Under the pieces are notes generated by a model, which worked only from the letters and a program-made list of their open reading frames with translations, had not been told where the DNA came from and ran no database searches. 64,000 nt of DNA from Alloyangia pacifica (lineage in GTDB: Bacteria; Pseudomonadota; Alphaproteobacteria; Rhodobacterales; Rhodobacteraceae), in NCBI RefSeq assembly GCF_020524285.1, contig NZ_JAIVKX010000012.1:62001-126000 (forward strand). Reading direction: 5' to 3'. Below are positions 8,033 through 17,519 of the stretch, piece after piece. Each line of letters opens with the position of its first letter. Positions within the stretch are counted from its first letter, which is position 1. A program made the translations under genes and the position numbers.

Positions 8033-9594
8033 GCACCGCCGCCCAAGCACCGGCCGAAGAGCCCGAACTCACGCCGCGCAGGATCGCGGCGTTTTTCGTC
8101 ATGGTCTTCGGCATGTTCATGGCGATTCTCGACATCCAGATCGTCTCGGCCTCGCTGCCGGAGATCCAGGCCGGTCTCGGGGCGTCCTCGGACGAGATCA
8201 GCTGGGTGCAGACCTCCTACCTGATCGCCGAGGTGATCATGATCCCGCTTTCCGGCCTTCTGGGGCGGATGATGTCGACGCGCTATCTCTTCGCGATCTC
8301 GGCGGCGGGCTTCACCGCGGCTTCCTTCATGTGCGCCACCTCCGGCTCGATCAACGAGATGATCCTGTGGCGCGCGGTGCAGGGCTTCCTCGGCGGCGGC
8401 ATGATCCCCTCGGTCTTCGCCGCCGCCTTCACCCTCTTCCCGCCGTCCAAACGGGCGATCGTCTCGCCGCTGATCGGCCTCGTCGCGACTCTCGCCCCCA
8501 CCGTCGGCCCGACGGTCGGCGGCTATCTCAGCCACGCGATGAGCTGGCACTGGCTGTTCCTGGTGAACGTGCCCGCGGGCATCGCGGTCACCATCGGCGT
8601 GCTGGCGCTGGTGGATTTCGACAAGCCGGACTGGAAGCTCTTCGACAGCTTCGACTGGATCGGCCTCGGGGCGCTGGCCTGTTTCCTCGGCGCGATGGAA
8701 TATGTGCTCGAGGAAGGGCCGGGCAACGACTGGTTCCAGGACGAGATCGTCGCCGTGCTCTTCGTTGTCATGGTGCTGGGCGGCATCGTCACCTTCTGGC
8801 GGGCCTTCACGCTGAAGAACCCGGTGGTGGATTTCTCGGCCTTCGCCGATACCAATTTCGCGGTGGGCTCGGTGTTTAGCTTCGTCATGGGGATCGGGCT
8901 CTACGGGATGACCTATCTCTACCCGCTCTACCTGTCGTCGATCCGCGGCTACGACAGCCTGATGACCGGCGAGACGGTCTTCGTGTCGGGGCTCGCCATG
9001 TTCGTCTCGGCACCGCTGGCGGGGATCCTGTCGTCGAAGATCGACCTGCGGCTGATGCTGATGATGGGCTTCATCGGCTTCGGCGTGTCGTCCTGGATGC
9101 TGACCGGCATGACCGCCGAGTGGGACTTCCAGGAGCTGCTCTGGCCGCAGGTGCTGCGCGGGCTGTCGTTGATGATCTGCATGGTGCCGATCAACAACCT
9201 CGCGCTCGGCACATTGCCGCCGGAGAAGATGAAGAGCGCCTCGGGGCTCTACAACCTCATGCGGAACCTCGGCGGCGCGGTGGGCCTTGCGGTGATCAAT
9301 ACGCTGCTCACCGACCGCGGCGCGCTGCACACGGCGCGGCTCAACGAAGCGGTGAACTGGAACAACCCCGAGGCGCTGCGGCAGCTCGAGATGATGGGAC
9401 AGAACCTTGCGGCGCAGGGCATCGACGGCGACAAGGGCGCGCTGCAGCAGATGGCCGGGCGGATCGCCGAGCAGGCGACGGTGATGTCCTTCATCGACGT
9501 CTTCCTGCTGATCACCGTGCTCTTCGCGGGGCTCGCGATCATGGCGCTGGCGATGAAGCCGCCGGCGAAAGGGGCAGGGGCGGCGGCGCACTGA
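8029..9594 (+). CDS. EmrB/QacA-type DHA2 family MFS exporter
   Basis: A 521-residue inner-membrane transporter of the 14-helix DHA2 family. Visible signatures are FMAILDIQIVSASLPEIQ in helix 1 (the family's LDxTIVN-like motif C region), GRMMSTRYLF after helix 2, RAVQGFLGGGMIPS, and GPTVGGYLS in helix 5. It works with the adaptor encoded just upstream (4-base overlap) as a proton-driven tripartite efflux pump for hydrophobic drugs or stress compounds. No outer-membrane factor gene lies nearby, so a shared TolC-like channel is presumed. Regulated by the divergent TetR gene. Confidence 0.93.
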   Translation: MSTAAQAPAEEPELTPRRIAAFFVMVFGMFMAILDIQIVSASLPEIQAGLGASSDEISWVQTSYLIAEVIMIPLSGLLGRMMSTRYLFAISAAGFTAASFMCATSGSINEMILWRAVQGFLGGGMIPSVFAAAFTLFPPSKRAIVSPLIGLVATLAPTVGPTVGGYLSHAMSWHWLFLVNVPAGIAVTIGVLALVDFDKPDWKLFDSFDWIGLGALACFLGAMEYVLEEGPGNDWFQDEIVAVLFVVMVLGGIVTFWRAFTLKNPVVDFSAFADTNFAVGSVFSFVMGIGLYGMTYLYPLYLSSIRGYDSLMTGETVFVSGLAMFVSAPLAGILSSKIDLRLMLMMGFIGFGVSSWMLTGMTAEWDFQELLWPQVLRGLSLMICMVPINNLALGTLPPEKMKSASGLYNLMRNLGGAVGLAVINTLLTDRGALHTARLNEAVNWNNPEALRQLEMMGQNLAAQGIDGDKGALQQMAGRIAEQATVMSFIDVFLLITVLFAGLAIMALAMKPPAKGAGAAAH

Positions 9595-9633
9595 CGCCGC
9601 CCGGTCGGCAAACCGGAAAGTCGGAAAACGAAG

Positions 9634-9660
9634 AAGGCCGCCGGACTGTCCGGCGGCCTT
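9634..9660. terminator. Terminator after the efflux operon
   Basis: AAGGCCGCCGGAC (9634-9646) pairs with GTCCGGCGGCCTT, followed by CCTTTC. It lies between the convergent efflux and helicase genes and can serve both. Confidence 0.8.
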
Positions 9661-9706
9661 CCTTTCATTCAGCAATCGACGTGTTCGGCGATCGGCGCTC
9701 GGACTC

Positions 9707-11548
9707 TCAGCCCTTGCGGTGCTTCTTGGGGCCGGCCTTCTTGTGGGCACCGTCGGTGTCGCGGAAGGTCTTCTTGGCACCGAACTTGCCCTTGGGCTTG
9801 TCGCCATCGCGGCGCGGGCGGTCGAAGTCGCCATCCTCGGACTTGCGCTTGAAGCCGCCCTTGCCGGGGCCGCCGAAGGGCTTCTTCTTGAAGCCGCCTT
9901 CCTTGCGGAACCCGCCGTCCTTCTTGAAGCCGCCGGGCTTCTTGGGGCCGCGCGGCGCGCTCTTCAGCTCCTCGGGCAGGCCATCGACCTCTTCCATCAC
10001 CAGGCCCTGCGCCACTTCCATGTCGGGGCCGAGCGCCTCGAGGAAGCCCGCGACCGCGTTGTCGGCGATCTCGACGTAGGTCAGCTCGTCGGCGATGCGG
10101 ATGGCCCCGAGCGACTCGCGGGTGATGTTTCCGGCGCGGCAGATTTTCGGCAGCAGCCAGCGCGGGTTGGCGTTGCCTTCACGGCCGACGGTCACGGTGA
10201 ACCAGCGGCTCGGGCCGAAGGGCTCGGTGCGCGGCGCCTTCTCGGCGCGGGCGTCGACCGGCAGCAGTTCCTCGGGGGCCGAGCGCAGGCTGCGCCACTG
10301 GCGCACCATCGCCTGGGCGATTTCCTCGGCGCTGTATTTCTCGGTGATCTGGGTCACCAGCGCGGCATCGCTCTCGGGCGAGGGGTCGGTCCACATGGGA
10401 TCGGCCAGCATCCGCGCCTCGTCACGCTCCATCACGGCGTCGGCGGAGGGGGCTTCGCCCCACTCGGCCTCGACCTTGGCGAAGCGCATGATGCGCTCGG
10501 CCTTCTTGCGGTCGCGCAGCGGCACGATCAGCGCCGAGATCCCCTTGCGCCCGGCGCGGCCGGTGCGGCCCGAGCGATGCAGCAGCGCCTCGTTGCTCTG
10601 CGGAAGCTCGGCGTGGATCACCAGGTCGAGGTTCGGCAGGTCGATGCCGCGGGCGGCGACGTCGGTGGCGACGCAGACGCGGGCGCGGCCATCGCGCATC
10701 GCCTGCAGCGCGTGGCTGCGCTCGTCCTGGCTCAGCTCGCCCGACAGGCCCACCACGGCGAAGCCGCGGTTGGTCAGCCGCGACACCAGACGCGACACGG
10801 TGGCGCGGGTGTTGGCGAAGACGATGGCGTTGGGCGCCTCGTGGAAGCGCAGCAGGTTGGTGATCGCGTTCTCCTGGTCGCCCTGGGCGACAATCACCGC
10901 GCGGTACTCGATGTCGGAGTGCTGCTTGGCGCCGCCCTGCACCTGAACGCGCTGCGAGTCGCGCTGGTAGCGCTGCGCGAGCTGGGCGATCTGCGGCGAG
11001 ACGGTGGCTGAGAAGAGCAGCGTCTGACGCTCGGGGTTCGACGCCTCGAGGATGGTCTCGAGGTCTTCGCGGAAGCCGAGGTCGAGCATCTCGTCGGCCT
11101 CGTCGAGCACCACGGCCTTGACCTGCGACAGGTCAAGCGCGCCGCGGCGCAGGTGGTCGCAGAGACGGCCCGGGGTGGCGACGACGATATGCGCGCCGCG
11201 CTCGAGCGCCCGGCGCTCGGTGCGCGCGTCCATGCCGCCGACGCAGGAGGCCATGACAGCGCCCGCTTCGGCATAGAGCCAGGACAGCTCGCGGCGGACC
11301 TGAAGGGCCAGCTCGCGGGTCGGGGCGATGATCAGGGCTTCCGGCGCGCCGGCGGCGCCGAAGCTCTCGGCATCGCCGAGGATGGCGGGGGCAATGGCGA
11401 GGCCGAAGCCCACCGTCTTGCCAGAGCCGGTCTGCGCGGACACCAGCAGGTCGGCACCGGCGATGGCCGGGTCGGTCACGGCTTCCTGTACCGGGGTGAG
11501 CGTTTCGTATCCGCGGGCTTGCAGAGCGGCGGCGAGGGTCTGTTTCAA
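9707..11548 (-). CDS. DEAD-box RNA helicase (DbpA/CsdA type)
   Basis: A 613-residue ATP-dependent RNA helicase. All core motifs are present in order: Q motif region TLTPVQEAV, AQTGSGKT, PTRELALQV, TPGR, VLDEADEML, FSATV, then ATDVAARGID and HRSGRTGRAG. After the helicase core comes a DbpA-type RNA-binding domain (WFTVTVGREGNANPRWLLPKICRAGNITRESLGAIRI). The tail is low-complexity and rich in Gly, Lys, Phe and Arg (GGFKK repeats), a common RNA-affinity extension. Such enzymes act in ribosome assembly or cold-stress mRNA turnover. It is a single-gene unit convergent with the efflux operon. Confidence 0.94.
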   Translation of the reverse strand: MKQTLAAALQARGYETLTPVQEAVTDPAIAGADLLVSAQTGSGKTVGFGLAIAPAILGDAESFGAAGAPEALIIAPTRELALQVRRELSWLYAEAGAVMASCVGGMDARTERRALERGAHIVVATPGRLCDHLRRGALDLSQVKAVVLDEADEMLDLGFREDLETILEASNPERQTLLFSATVSPQIAQLAQRYQRDSQRVQVQGGAKQHSDIEYRAVIVAQGDQENAITNLLRFHEAPNAIVFANTRATVSRLVSRLTNRGFAVVGLSGELSQDERSHALQAMRDGRARVCVATDVAARGIDLPNLDLVIHAELPQSNEALLHRSGRTGRAGRKGISALIVPLRDRKKAERIMRFAKVEAEWGEAPSADAVMERDEARMLADPMWTDPSPESDAALVTQITEKYSAEEIAQAMVRQWRSLRSAPEELLPVDARAEKAPRTEPFGPSRWFTVTVGREGNANPRWLLPKICRAGNITRESLGAIRIADELTYVEIADNAVAGFLEALGPDMEVAQGLVMEEVDGLPEELKSAPRGPKKPGGFKKDGGFRKEGGFKKKPFGGPGKGGFKRKSEDGDFDRPRRDGDKPKGKFGAKKTFRDTDGAHKKAGPKKHRKG

Positions 11549-11673
11549 GGTCTGAGATCCGATCCAAGGACTGTCGGCGAAGGAAGTCGGTACGAGGAGT
11601 CAGACCGAGTCAGGGCGCCGGGAAAGGGTGCGCTATATACCCTGCATCCGAGTCCGTAAAGCGTCGATTGCGC

Positions 11674-13188
11674 TCAGCCGAACAGCGTGGTGATGAGTAG
11701 GAAGCAAAGCGCCGACAGCAGCGCCGAGGCCGGCACGGTCACCAGCCAGGCGGCGATGATTGTCATCAGATGCGAGCGGCGGACCAGCTTGCGGCGCTGG
11801 CGTTCCTCGATCGGCAGCAGCTTGGTGGCACGCGTCGCGCCCTCGGTCCGGGCCCGCCGCGCCATGTACCATTCGCGGTAGAAGCCGACGCCGAAGACGC
11901 CGCCCACGGCGATGTGGGTCGAGCTGACCGGCAGGCCGAGCCAGGAGGCAAGGATCACCGTCAGCGCCGCCGAGAGCGCGACGCAATAGGCGCGCATCGG
12001 GTTGAGCTTGGTGATCTGGCTGCCGACCAGCCGGATCATCCGCGGCCCGAAGAAGATCAGGCCGCAGGAGATCCCCAGCGCGCCGATCATCAGCACCCAG
12101 TAGGGGATGACGGTCATCTGCTCCGCGACCTCGCGGGACTGCAGCGCCTTCACGATCGCGCCGAGCGGGCCGACGGCATTGGCCACGTCGTTGGCGCCAT
12201 GGGCAAAGGACAGAAGCCCGGCCGAGATCACCAGCGGCAGGCGGAACAGCACCTTGAGCGAGGCGTTGCGGTTCTCCATCCCGCGCGATCGGCGGCGCAC
12301 CAGCGGAATGGCGATCAGCCAGCTCAGCACGCCGACCGCGAGGCCGGAGAGCGCCGCCTGGTGCAGGCCGATGCCGAGCAACTGCCGCAGCCCCTTGAGC
12401 GCGAGGTAGCAGGCGAAGGCGCCCGCCATGACCCCGATCAGCACCGGCAGCCAGATGCGCGCGGCGGCGATCCGGTCCGGCACGTACATGATCTTCCACT
12501 TGATGAAGGCCAGCACCGCCGCCGCGATCACCCCGCCCAGGATCGGCGAGACCACCCAGCTTGCGGCGATGGCGCTCATCGTCGGCCAGTTCACCGTGCC
12601 GAAGCCGGCGGCGGCGATGCCCGCGCCCATGACACCGCCGACCACCGCGTGGGTGGTCGAGACCGGCGCCCGCAGCAGCGTTGCGGCGTTGATCCAGACG
12701 GCGGCGGCCAGCATGGCCGACATCATCGCCTGCACGAAATGCGCGCTGTCGGCGATCTCGCCCTGCGCGATGATGCGGTCCGAGATGGTCGAGACGACCT
12801 CGCCCCCGGCCAGCAGCGCCCCGGCGGTCTCGCAGAGGGCGGCGATGGCGATGGCCCCGGCCATCGACAGGGCGTTGGCCCCCACCGCCGGCCCCATATT
12901 GTTGGCCACGTCGTTGGCGCCGATGTTGAGCGCCATGTAGGCCGCGAAAGCCGCGGCGATGGCGATCATCAGCGTGCCCTGCAACTCGCCGGCGGCGAGC
13001 GCGACGATGGCGGCGACCAGGGCGATGAACACCAGCGAGATGCCGACGCCGACCAGCGGCCGCGCGGTGTGCAGCGCGGCGGACTCGATCAGCGACATGC
13101 GCCCGAGATCCTTGTCCAGCGTCGGCCAGTGCTGCTCGGAGTCGCGCTCTGACGCGGGGCCGGCCGCGCGATGCCTGGACTCGGTCAT
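11674..13188 (-). CDS. pit: PiT-family inorganic phosphate permease
   Basis: A 504-residue integral membrane protein with the duplicated PiT signature: GANDVANNMGPAVGANALS in the first half and GANDVANAVGPLGAI in the second, each followed by a partner motif (APVSTTHAVVGGVMGAG and LPVSSTHIAVGGVFGVG). It imports phosphate, usually as a metal-phosphate complex, driven by the proton gradient. The N-terminus has an extra soluble stretch of about 45 residues before the first helix. The Nudix gene ends 5 bases upstream on the same strand, so both are probably co-transcribed. Confidence 0.95.
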   Translation of the reverse strand: MTESRHRAAGPASERDSEQHWPTLDKDLGRMSLIESAALHTARPLVGVGISLVFIALVAAIVALAAGELQGTLMIAIAAAFAAYMALNIGANDVANNMGPAVGANALSMAGAIAIAALCETAGALLAGGEVVSTISDRIIAQGEIADSAHFVQAMMSAMLAAAVWINAATLLRAPVSTTHAVVGGVMGAGIAAAGFGTVNWPTMSAIAASWVVSPILGGVIAAAVLAFIKWKIMYVPDRIAAARIWLPVLIGVMAGAFACYLALKGLRQLLGIGLHQAALSGLAVGVLSWLIAIPLVRRRSRGMENRNASLKVLFRLPLVISAGLLSFAHGANDVANAVGPLGAIVKALQSREVAEQMTVIPYWVLMIGALGISCGLIFFGPRMIRLVGSQITKLNPMRAYCVALSAALTVILASWLGLPVSSTHIAVGGVFGVGFYREWYMARRARTEGATRATKLLPIEERQRRKLVRRSHLMTIIAAWLVTVPASALLSALCFLLITTLFG

Positions 13189-13193
13189 GGGCT

Positions 13194-13682
13194 TCAGCCG
13201 ATCTCGGGCTGTGGCAGGAGGCTCGGCACCTGCGCGAGCAGAATCTGCAAGCCGGGCTCGTCGACCATCTTAGCAGCTTCGCTGGGCGGCACCCAGCGCC
13301 GTTCGCGCTGGCCGGCCTCGGGGTAGTCGTCGCGCAGCGGCTCGGTCACCTCGGCGGCATAGACGAAGACCACGGTGTCCATCGGCAGGCCGCCATCGAG
13401 ACGCTTGTCGTAGCGATAGCTGCCGATCTCGGAGGTGTGGGCGTTCGGGGCGACGACCCCGGCTTCCTCCCAGGCCTCCTCCATCGCGGTGCCGGCGGAG
13501 TCGAGCCCGGCCTTGGGCCAGCCCTTGGGCAGCACCCAGCGCCCGGTGTCGCGCGAGGTGATCAGCAGGATCTCCAGCCCGTCGGCGCAGTCGGCATGCC
13601 GGAAGCACATCGCCGCGACCTGAAATCGCGGCGGCCGCCGGAACGCCGGGCCGAACACCTTATGCCAGAGGTTTCGAAACAT
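13194..13682 (-). CDS. Nudix hydrolase
   Basis: A 162-residue Nudix-fold protein. The Nudix box is recognisable as GWPKAGLDSAGTAMEEAWEEAGV, but it departs from the strict consensus: leucine stands at the first glutamate position and glutamate at the arginine position. The EExGV metal-binding core is kept. This variant resembles bacterial relatives of diphosphoinositol-polyphosphate hydrolases, so a nucleoside or polyphosphate substrate is possible, which would fit its coupling with a phosphate permease 5 bases downstream. The true substrate is unknown. It diverges from the M29 aminopeptidase gene. Confidence 0.85.
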   Translation of the reverse strand: MFRNLWHKVFGPAFRRPPRFQVAAMCFRHADCADGLEILLITSRDTGRWVLPKGWPKAGLDSAGTAMEEAWEEAGVVAPNAHTSEIGSYRYDKRLDGGLPMDTVVFVYAAEVTEPLRDDYPEAGQRERRWVPPSEAAKMVDEPGLQILLAQVPSLLPQPEIG

Positions 13683-13846
13683 GGCGGGCCTCCTAGCATC
13701 AATACCGGGAGATCTTCAATCTATATTGGCGATGATCGCGCCAAGCTGTGACGCTTTCACGCGAGGTCAGCCTGGCGGTCGGGCGCTTGACTGTCCTAGC
13801 CCGCAGGCCCAGCTTTGCGGCAACAAGACAGACTCAGGAGCTTTTC

Positions 13847-15085
13847 ATGACGTCGACCCCCATCGACCCGACGCTGATCGACCGGCTGGCCGAAGTGGCC
13901 GTGCGCACCGGTGTGAACATCCAGCCCGGCCAGCAGCTCGTGCTGACGGCGCCGGTTTCGGCGCTGCCGCTGGTGCGCGCGGTGACCCGCGCCGCCTATC
14001 GCGCCGGTGCCTCGCTGGTGACGCCGCTTCTTTCGGATTCCGACGTGGCGCTGGCGCGCTTCGAGGAAGGCCAGGACGCCAGCTTCGACGCCGCCGCGGG
14101 CTGGCTCTATGGCGGCATGGCCGAGGCCTTCGGCGAGGGCGCCGCGCGCATGGCCATCGTCGGCGAGGATCCGATGCTGCTTGCCGGGCAGGACCCGGCC
14201 AAGGTGTCGCGCACCGGCAAGGCCAATTCGATCGCCTACAAGCCGGCGATGGAGAAGATCACCAACTTCAACGTGAACTGGTCGATCTGTGCCTGGCCGG
14301 GCGCGGCCTGGGCCAAGCGGATGTTCCCCGAGCTTTCCGAGCCCGAGGCGCAGGCCAAGCTTGCCGAGGCGATCTTTGCCGCGTCGCGCGTCACCGGCGA
14401 CGATCCCGTCGCGGCCTGGGCCGAGCACAATGCCGCGCTGCGCGCGCGTACCGAATGGCTGAACGCCGAGCGCTTCTCGGCGCTGCATTTCACCGGGCCA
14501 GGCACCGACCTGACCATCGGGCTTGCCGATGGCCACGAGTGGCACGGCGGGGCGAGCACCTCGCAGAACGGCGTCGTCTGCAACCCGAACGTGCCGACCG
14601 AAGAGGTCTTCACCACGCCGCACGCGCAGCGCGTTGAGGGCACCGTGCGCTCGACCAAGCCGCTGTCGCACCAGGGCAGCCTGATCGACGGCATCGAGGT
14701 GCGCTTCGAAGCGGGTCGCATCGTCGAGGCCAAGGCCGCGCACGGCGAGGAAGTGCTGCGCGAGCTGCTGGCAACCGACGAGGGCGCGGCGCGCCTCGGC
14801 GAGGTGGCGCTGGTGCCGCACAGCTCGCCGATCTCGCAGTCGGGCCTGCTGTTCTACAACACGCTGTTCGACGAGAACGCCGCCTGCCACATCGCGCTGG
14901 GTCAGTGCTACTCGAAATGCTTCCTCGACGGCGCCTCGCTGACGCCGGAGCAGGTCGCGGCGCAGGGCGGCAACAGCTCGATGATCCACGTCGACTGGAT
15001 GATCGGCGGCGCCGAGACCGACATCGACGGCATCCGCAAGGATGGCACCCGCGTGCCGGTCTTCCGCAAGGGCGAGTGGGCCTGA
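13847..15085 (+). CDS. M29-family aminopeptidase (AmpS/PepS type)
   Basis: A 412-residue cytosolic metallopeptidase of the thermophilic aminopeptidase M29 family, which removes N-terminal amino acids using two metal ions. Candidate ligand regions are visible: FTGPGTDLTIGL, a glutamate in GEVALVP, histidine in NAACHIALG, and the paired His/Asp of IHVDWMIG near the C-terminus. The start at 13847 (MTSTPID) has AGGAG at 13836-13840; an in-frame start at 13748 would add 33 residues from the promoter region and is rejected. It is a single-gene unit ending at a strong terminator. Confidence 0.92.
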   Translation: MTSTPIDPTLIDRLAEVAVRTGVNIQPGQQLVLTAPVSALPLVRAVTRAAYRAGASLVTPLLSDSDVALARFEEGQDASFDAAAGWLYGGMAEAFGEGAARMAIVGEDPMLLAGQDPAKVSRTGKANSIAYKPAMEKITNFNVNWSICAWPGAAWAKRMFPELSEPEAQAKLAEAIFAASRVTGDDPVAAWAEHNAALRARTEWLNAERFSALHFTGPGTDLTIGLADGHEWHGGASTSQNGVVCNPNVPTEEVFTTPHAQRVEGTVRSTKPLSHQGSLIDGIEVRFEAGRIVEAKAAHGEEVLRELLATDEGAARLGEVALVPHSSPISQSGLLFYNTLFDENAACHIALGQCYSKCFLDGASLTPEQVAAQGGNSSMIHVDWMIGGAETDIDGIRKDGTRVPVFRKGEWA

Positions 15086-15118
15086 GCGGCCATACCCGCA
15101 TGAGTTGAGACGTTCACG

Positions 15119-15150
15119 CGCCGCGCCGGGGAGACCCGGCGCGGCGTTTT
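15119..15150 (+). terminator. Rho-independent terminator after the aminopeptidase
   Basis: CGCCGCGCCGGG (15119-15130), loop GAGA, CCCGGCGCGGCG (15135-15146), then TTTT. A 12-bp perfect stem. Confidence 0.92.
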
Positions 15151-15262
15151 CGTCCCACTTTCGCCAAAAGTCTTAACGCGAGGTTAACTTAGCGCATTGT
15201 CCACAGGCCGACTCAGGCTACACTCGATCCGCTGCCACGCGAGTATGAGGGGGGGTCGGTTC

Positions 15263-15538
15263 ATGCGCAAGACAGAGACAGTCACCATCAGCGGCGAGAT
15301 TCTTTCCTATGCGGAAGGCCTCGTGGCCCGCGGTGAATATCGTGACATCGGTGCGGCGATCGAAGGTGAGTTGCTCAAGGCCCGTGCGCGCCGCTCGGGC
15401 AAGGTCAGCCCGTTCCAGAACGAGCTGAGCACGCGCCTGATGATCCAGCCCGACCAGTGGGACGCCATGGGCGTTGCCGCGGAGCCGTTCTTCGGCGACG
15501 ACCCGGCGCTGGCGCGGGTGATCGAAGACCGCAGCTGA
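15263..15538 (+). CDS. ParD-like ribbon-helix-helix protein, orphan
   Basis: A 91-residue protein. Residues about 5-45 (TETVTISGEILSYAEGLVARGEYRDIGAAIEGELLKAR) look like the ribbon-helix-helix domain and linker of ParD antitoxins. The remainder is acidic and has no recognised fold. The start at 15263 follows a G-rich stretch at about 15248-15257. No RelE/ParE-like toxin gene is adjacent: the next gene is a convergent LysR regulator only 13 bases away, and upstream is a terminator. It may be an orphan antitoxin or a small transcriptional regulator. Family call moderate, role unknown. Confidence 0.65.
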   Translation: MRKTETVTISGEILSYAEGLVARGEYRDIGAAIEGELLKARARRSGKVSPFQNELSTRLMIQPDQWDAMGVAAEPFFGDDPALARVIEDRS

Positions 15539-15551
15539 CAGTCCGGTCGCT

Positions 15552-16436
15552 TCAGTCGTGATCGTCGCGCGGGCGCCCATGTTCGATCAGCGCGGCGATC
15601 AGGGCTGACAGCACCTCGGCCCGGCTGGTGGTCGGGCGCTGCACGAGTCCCAGCCGGCGGTGGATCGGTGGCGCGCCGAAGGGAAACCAGTCGAGCGCGG
15701 CGGTGATCGAATCCTGCAGCGCCACATAGGGGATGATGGCAAAGCCCAGCCCCGCCCGCACGCAGCCCACCACCGCCGTCATCGTGTTCACAGAAGCCAC
15801 CTGCCGCGGCGCGACGCCGAGCCGGGCAATCTCGGTGTCGATCTGGCGCGCCAGCGGCACCTGGGTGCGGTAGCGGATGTAGGGCACGCGGCGGATCAGG
15901 TCGTGGATGGCCAGCCCGCCGGTGCCGGGCGGGGTGATCACCACCAGCGGTTCGCTCAGCACCTCGGTCCAGCGCAGGCTCGGCGGCACCGCCACGTGTT
16001 CGGCGACCAATGCGGCGTCGAGCTGGCCCGAGACCACCTCCGCCATCAGTTCTTCGGACATGCCGATGCGCAGCCTGTAGGTGAGGTCCGGGTAGCGGCC
16101 CTGCAGCGAGGCAAGGGCTTGCGGCACCAGAGAATTCGCTCCGGTGCGCAATGTGCCGAAGGCGAGCGTGCCGCCGACATCGCCGCCGCTGACCGAGGCC
16201 TTGGTCTCGGTGACGATGCGCAGGATCTGCCGCGCCGAGCGCAGCATCTCGGCGCCCTTGGCGGTGAGCACCGGCGGGCGGCGGGTGCGGTCGTAAAGCT
16301 GCACGCCCAGTTCGGCCTCCAGCGCCGAGACCTGCTGGCTTACCGCTGAGGCGGTGAGGTTGATTGCCTGCGCGGCGGCGGCGAAGCCGCCGTGCTGCTC
16401 GATGGCGAGAAGTGTCTGCAACTGACGCGTGTCCAT
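15552..16436 (-). CDS. LysR-type regulator of the tct operon
   Basis: A 294-residue LysR-family regulator. The N-terminal winged helix (MDTRQLQTLLAIEQHGGFAAAAQAINLTASAVSQQVSALEAELGVQLYDR) precedes a periplasmic-binding-like effector domain. The start at 16436 is the second of two in-frame ATGs. It is divergent from the tripartite tricarboxylate transporter operon, with 135 bases between starts, the usual arrangement for a LysR activator and its target. The effector is probably the substrate of that transporter. Confidence 0.92.
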   Translation of the reverse strand: MDTRQLQTLLAIEQHGGFAAAAQAINLTASAVSQQVSALEAELGVQLYDRTRRPPVLTAKGAEMLRSARQILRIVTETKASVSGGDVGGTLAFGTLRTGANSLVPQALASLQGRYPDLTYRLRIGMSEELMAEVVSGQLDAALVAEHVAVPPSLRWTEVLSEPLVVITPPGTGGLAIHDLIRRVPYIRYRTQVPLARQIDTEIARLGVAPRQVASVNTMTAVVGCVRAGLGFAIIPYVALQDSITAALDWFPFGAPPIHRRLGLVQRPTTSRAEVLSALIAALIEHGRPRDDHD

Positions 16437-16571
16437 CACCACAAGATAAGTAAAACTGAAAAAGATGGCAATAAATACGCGCTTTGTGTGGCTCGACCTT
16501 GTGTTACTTCAGGTTTACCCAACCAGAACGCTGGCGGAGAAACCGCTGGCCTCAACACAGGGAGCCTCCCA

Positions 16572-17519
16572 ATGAAACTTCGCACGGGCTTTGCCGCCCT
16601 TCTTGCCGCGGCCACCATGATTGCCGCCCCTGCCAGCGCGCAGGATTACCCCGACCACCCGGTCGAGTTCATCGTGCCCTGGTCGCCGGGCGGCGGGTCG
16701 GACACGCTGATGCGCCTGATCGCCGGCAATGTCGCGCCCTACCTCGGTACCGAGATGCCGATCATCAACATGCCCGGCGTCGGCGGCACCGTCGGCCTGC
16801 GCGAAGCCTCGCGCCGCGCCAACGACGGCTACACCATCAGCCAGGTGCACGAGGGCCTGCTGGTCGCGACCGAGACCGGCATCACCGATCTGGCGTGGGA
16901 CGACTTCGAGCCGATCGCGCTGATGACCGCCTCGCCGCAGTACCTGGTGGTGCATCCGACCGAGGACTACTCGGATTTCGAGGAGTTCGTCGCCTACGCC
17001 AAGGAGCACCCGGGTGAGATCACCATGGGCGTGACCCTGGGCGGCGTGCCGCACCTGCACGCGGCGATGATCGAACAGGCCTACGGCCTGCAGTTCCAAT
17101 ACGTCGGCTACGAAGGCACCGGCGAGCGCATTCGCGCTCTGGTCGGCGGCAACCTCGACGCGGCCATCGGCGACATCTCCTCGTCGAAGCAGTTCGTCGA
17201 CAACGGCGACCTGCAATTCCTCGCCGTGGGCTCCTCCGAGCGCGTCGAGGAAGCGCCGGACGTTCCGACCTTCGCCGAGCTGGGGCAGGATCTCGAGCTG
17301 CAGGTGACCCGCGGCATCGTGATGCCGAAGGGCGCGCCGCAAGAGGCCCGCGACACGCTGGAAGCGGCGCTCGAAGAGCTGTCGAAGGACGCGACCTACA
17401 TCGAGCAGACCAACAATGCCGGCGCCGCCGTCATGTTCCGCGGCCAGGAGGCCTACAGTGCCTATCTCGCCAAGCTCGACGAGACCGTGAAATCGCTCGC
17501 AGAGGTTCTCGCACCGTGA
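16572..17519 (+). CDS. tctC: TctC-family periplasmic substrate-binding protein
   Basis: A 315-residue extracytoplasmic solute receptor of the tripartite tricarboxylate transporter (TTT) family. A Sec signal peptide (MKLRTGFAALLAAATMIAAPASA) ends before QDYPD. Then follow the TctC signatures FIVPWSPGGGSDTLMR and PGVGGTVGLREASR. It binds a carboxylate-type ligand in the periplasm and delivers it to the TctA/TctB membrane unit. The start at 16572 has a GGAG-type site at 16561-16564. tctB begins inside its last codons (4-base overlap). Ligand unknown; the co-operonic gamma-glutamyltransferase hints at a gamma-glutamyl compound or glutamate derivative. Confidence 0.92.
   Translation: MKLRTGFAALLAAATMIAAPASAQDYPDHPVEFIVPWSPGGGSDTLMRLIAGNVAPYLGTEMPIINMPGVGGTVGLREASRRANDGYTISQVHEGLLVATETGITDLAWDDFEPIALMTASPQYLVVHPTEDYSDFEEFVAYAKEHPGEITMGVTLGGVPHLHAAMIEQAYGLQFQYVGYEGTGERIRALVGGNLDAAIGDISSSKQFVDNGDLQFLAVGSSERVEEAPDVPTFAELGQDLELQVTRGIVMPKGAPQEARDTLEAALEELSKDATYIEQTNNAGAAVMFRGQEAYSAYLAKLDETVKSLAEVLAP

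Noticed and set aside
7714-9834. A 706-codon open frame on the minus strand opposite the efflux genes
   Set aside because: Its product is a His/Arg/Glu-rich shadow without domains, and both genes on the other strand have full family signatures. High GC makes such long antisense frames common here; those opposite tctA (18000-19508) and the MFS gene (52176-53996) were dropped for the same reason.
9707-10010. Repetitive coding at the helicase C-terminus as a mobile or tandem repeat
   Set aside because: GGFKK-type Gly/Lys/Phe repeats are a normal low-complexity RNA-binding tail of such helicases.
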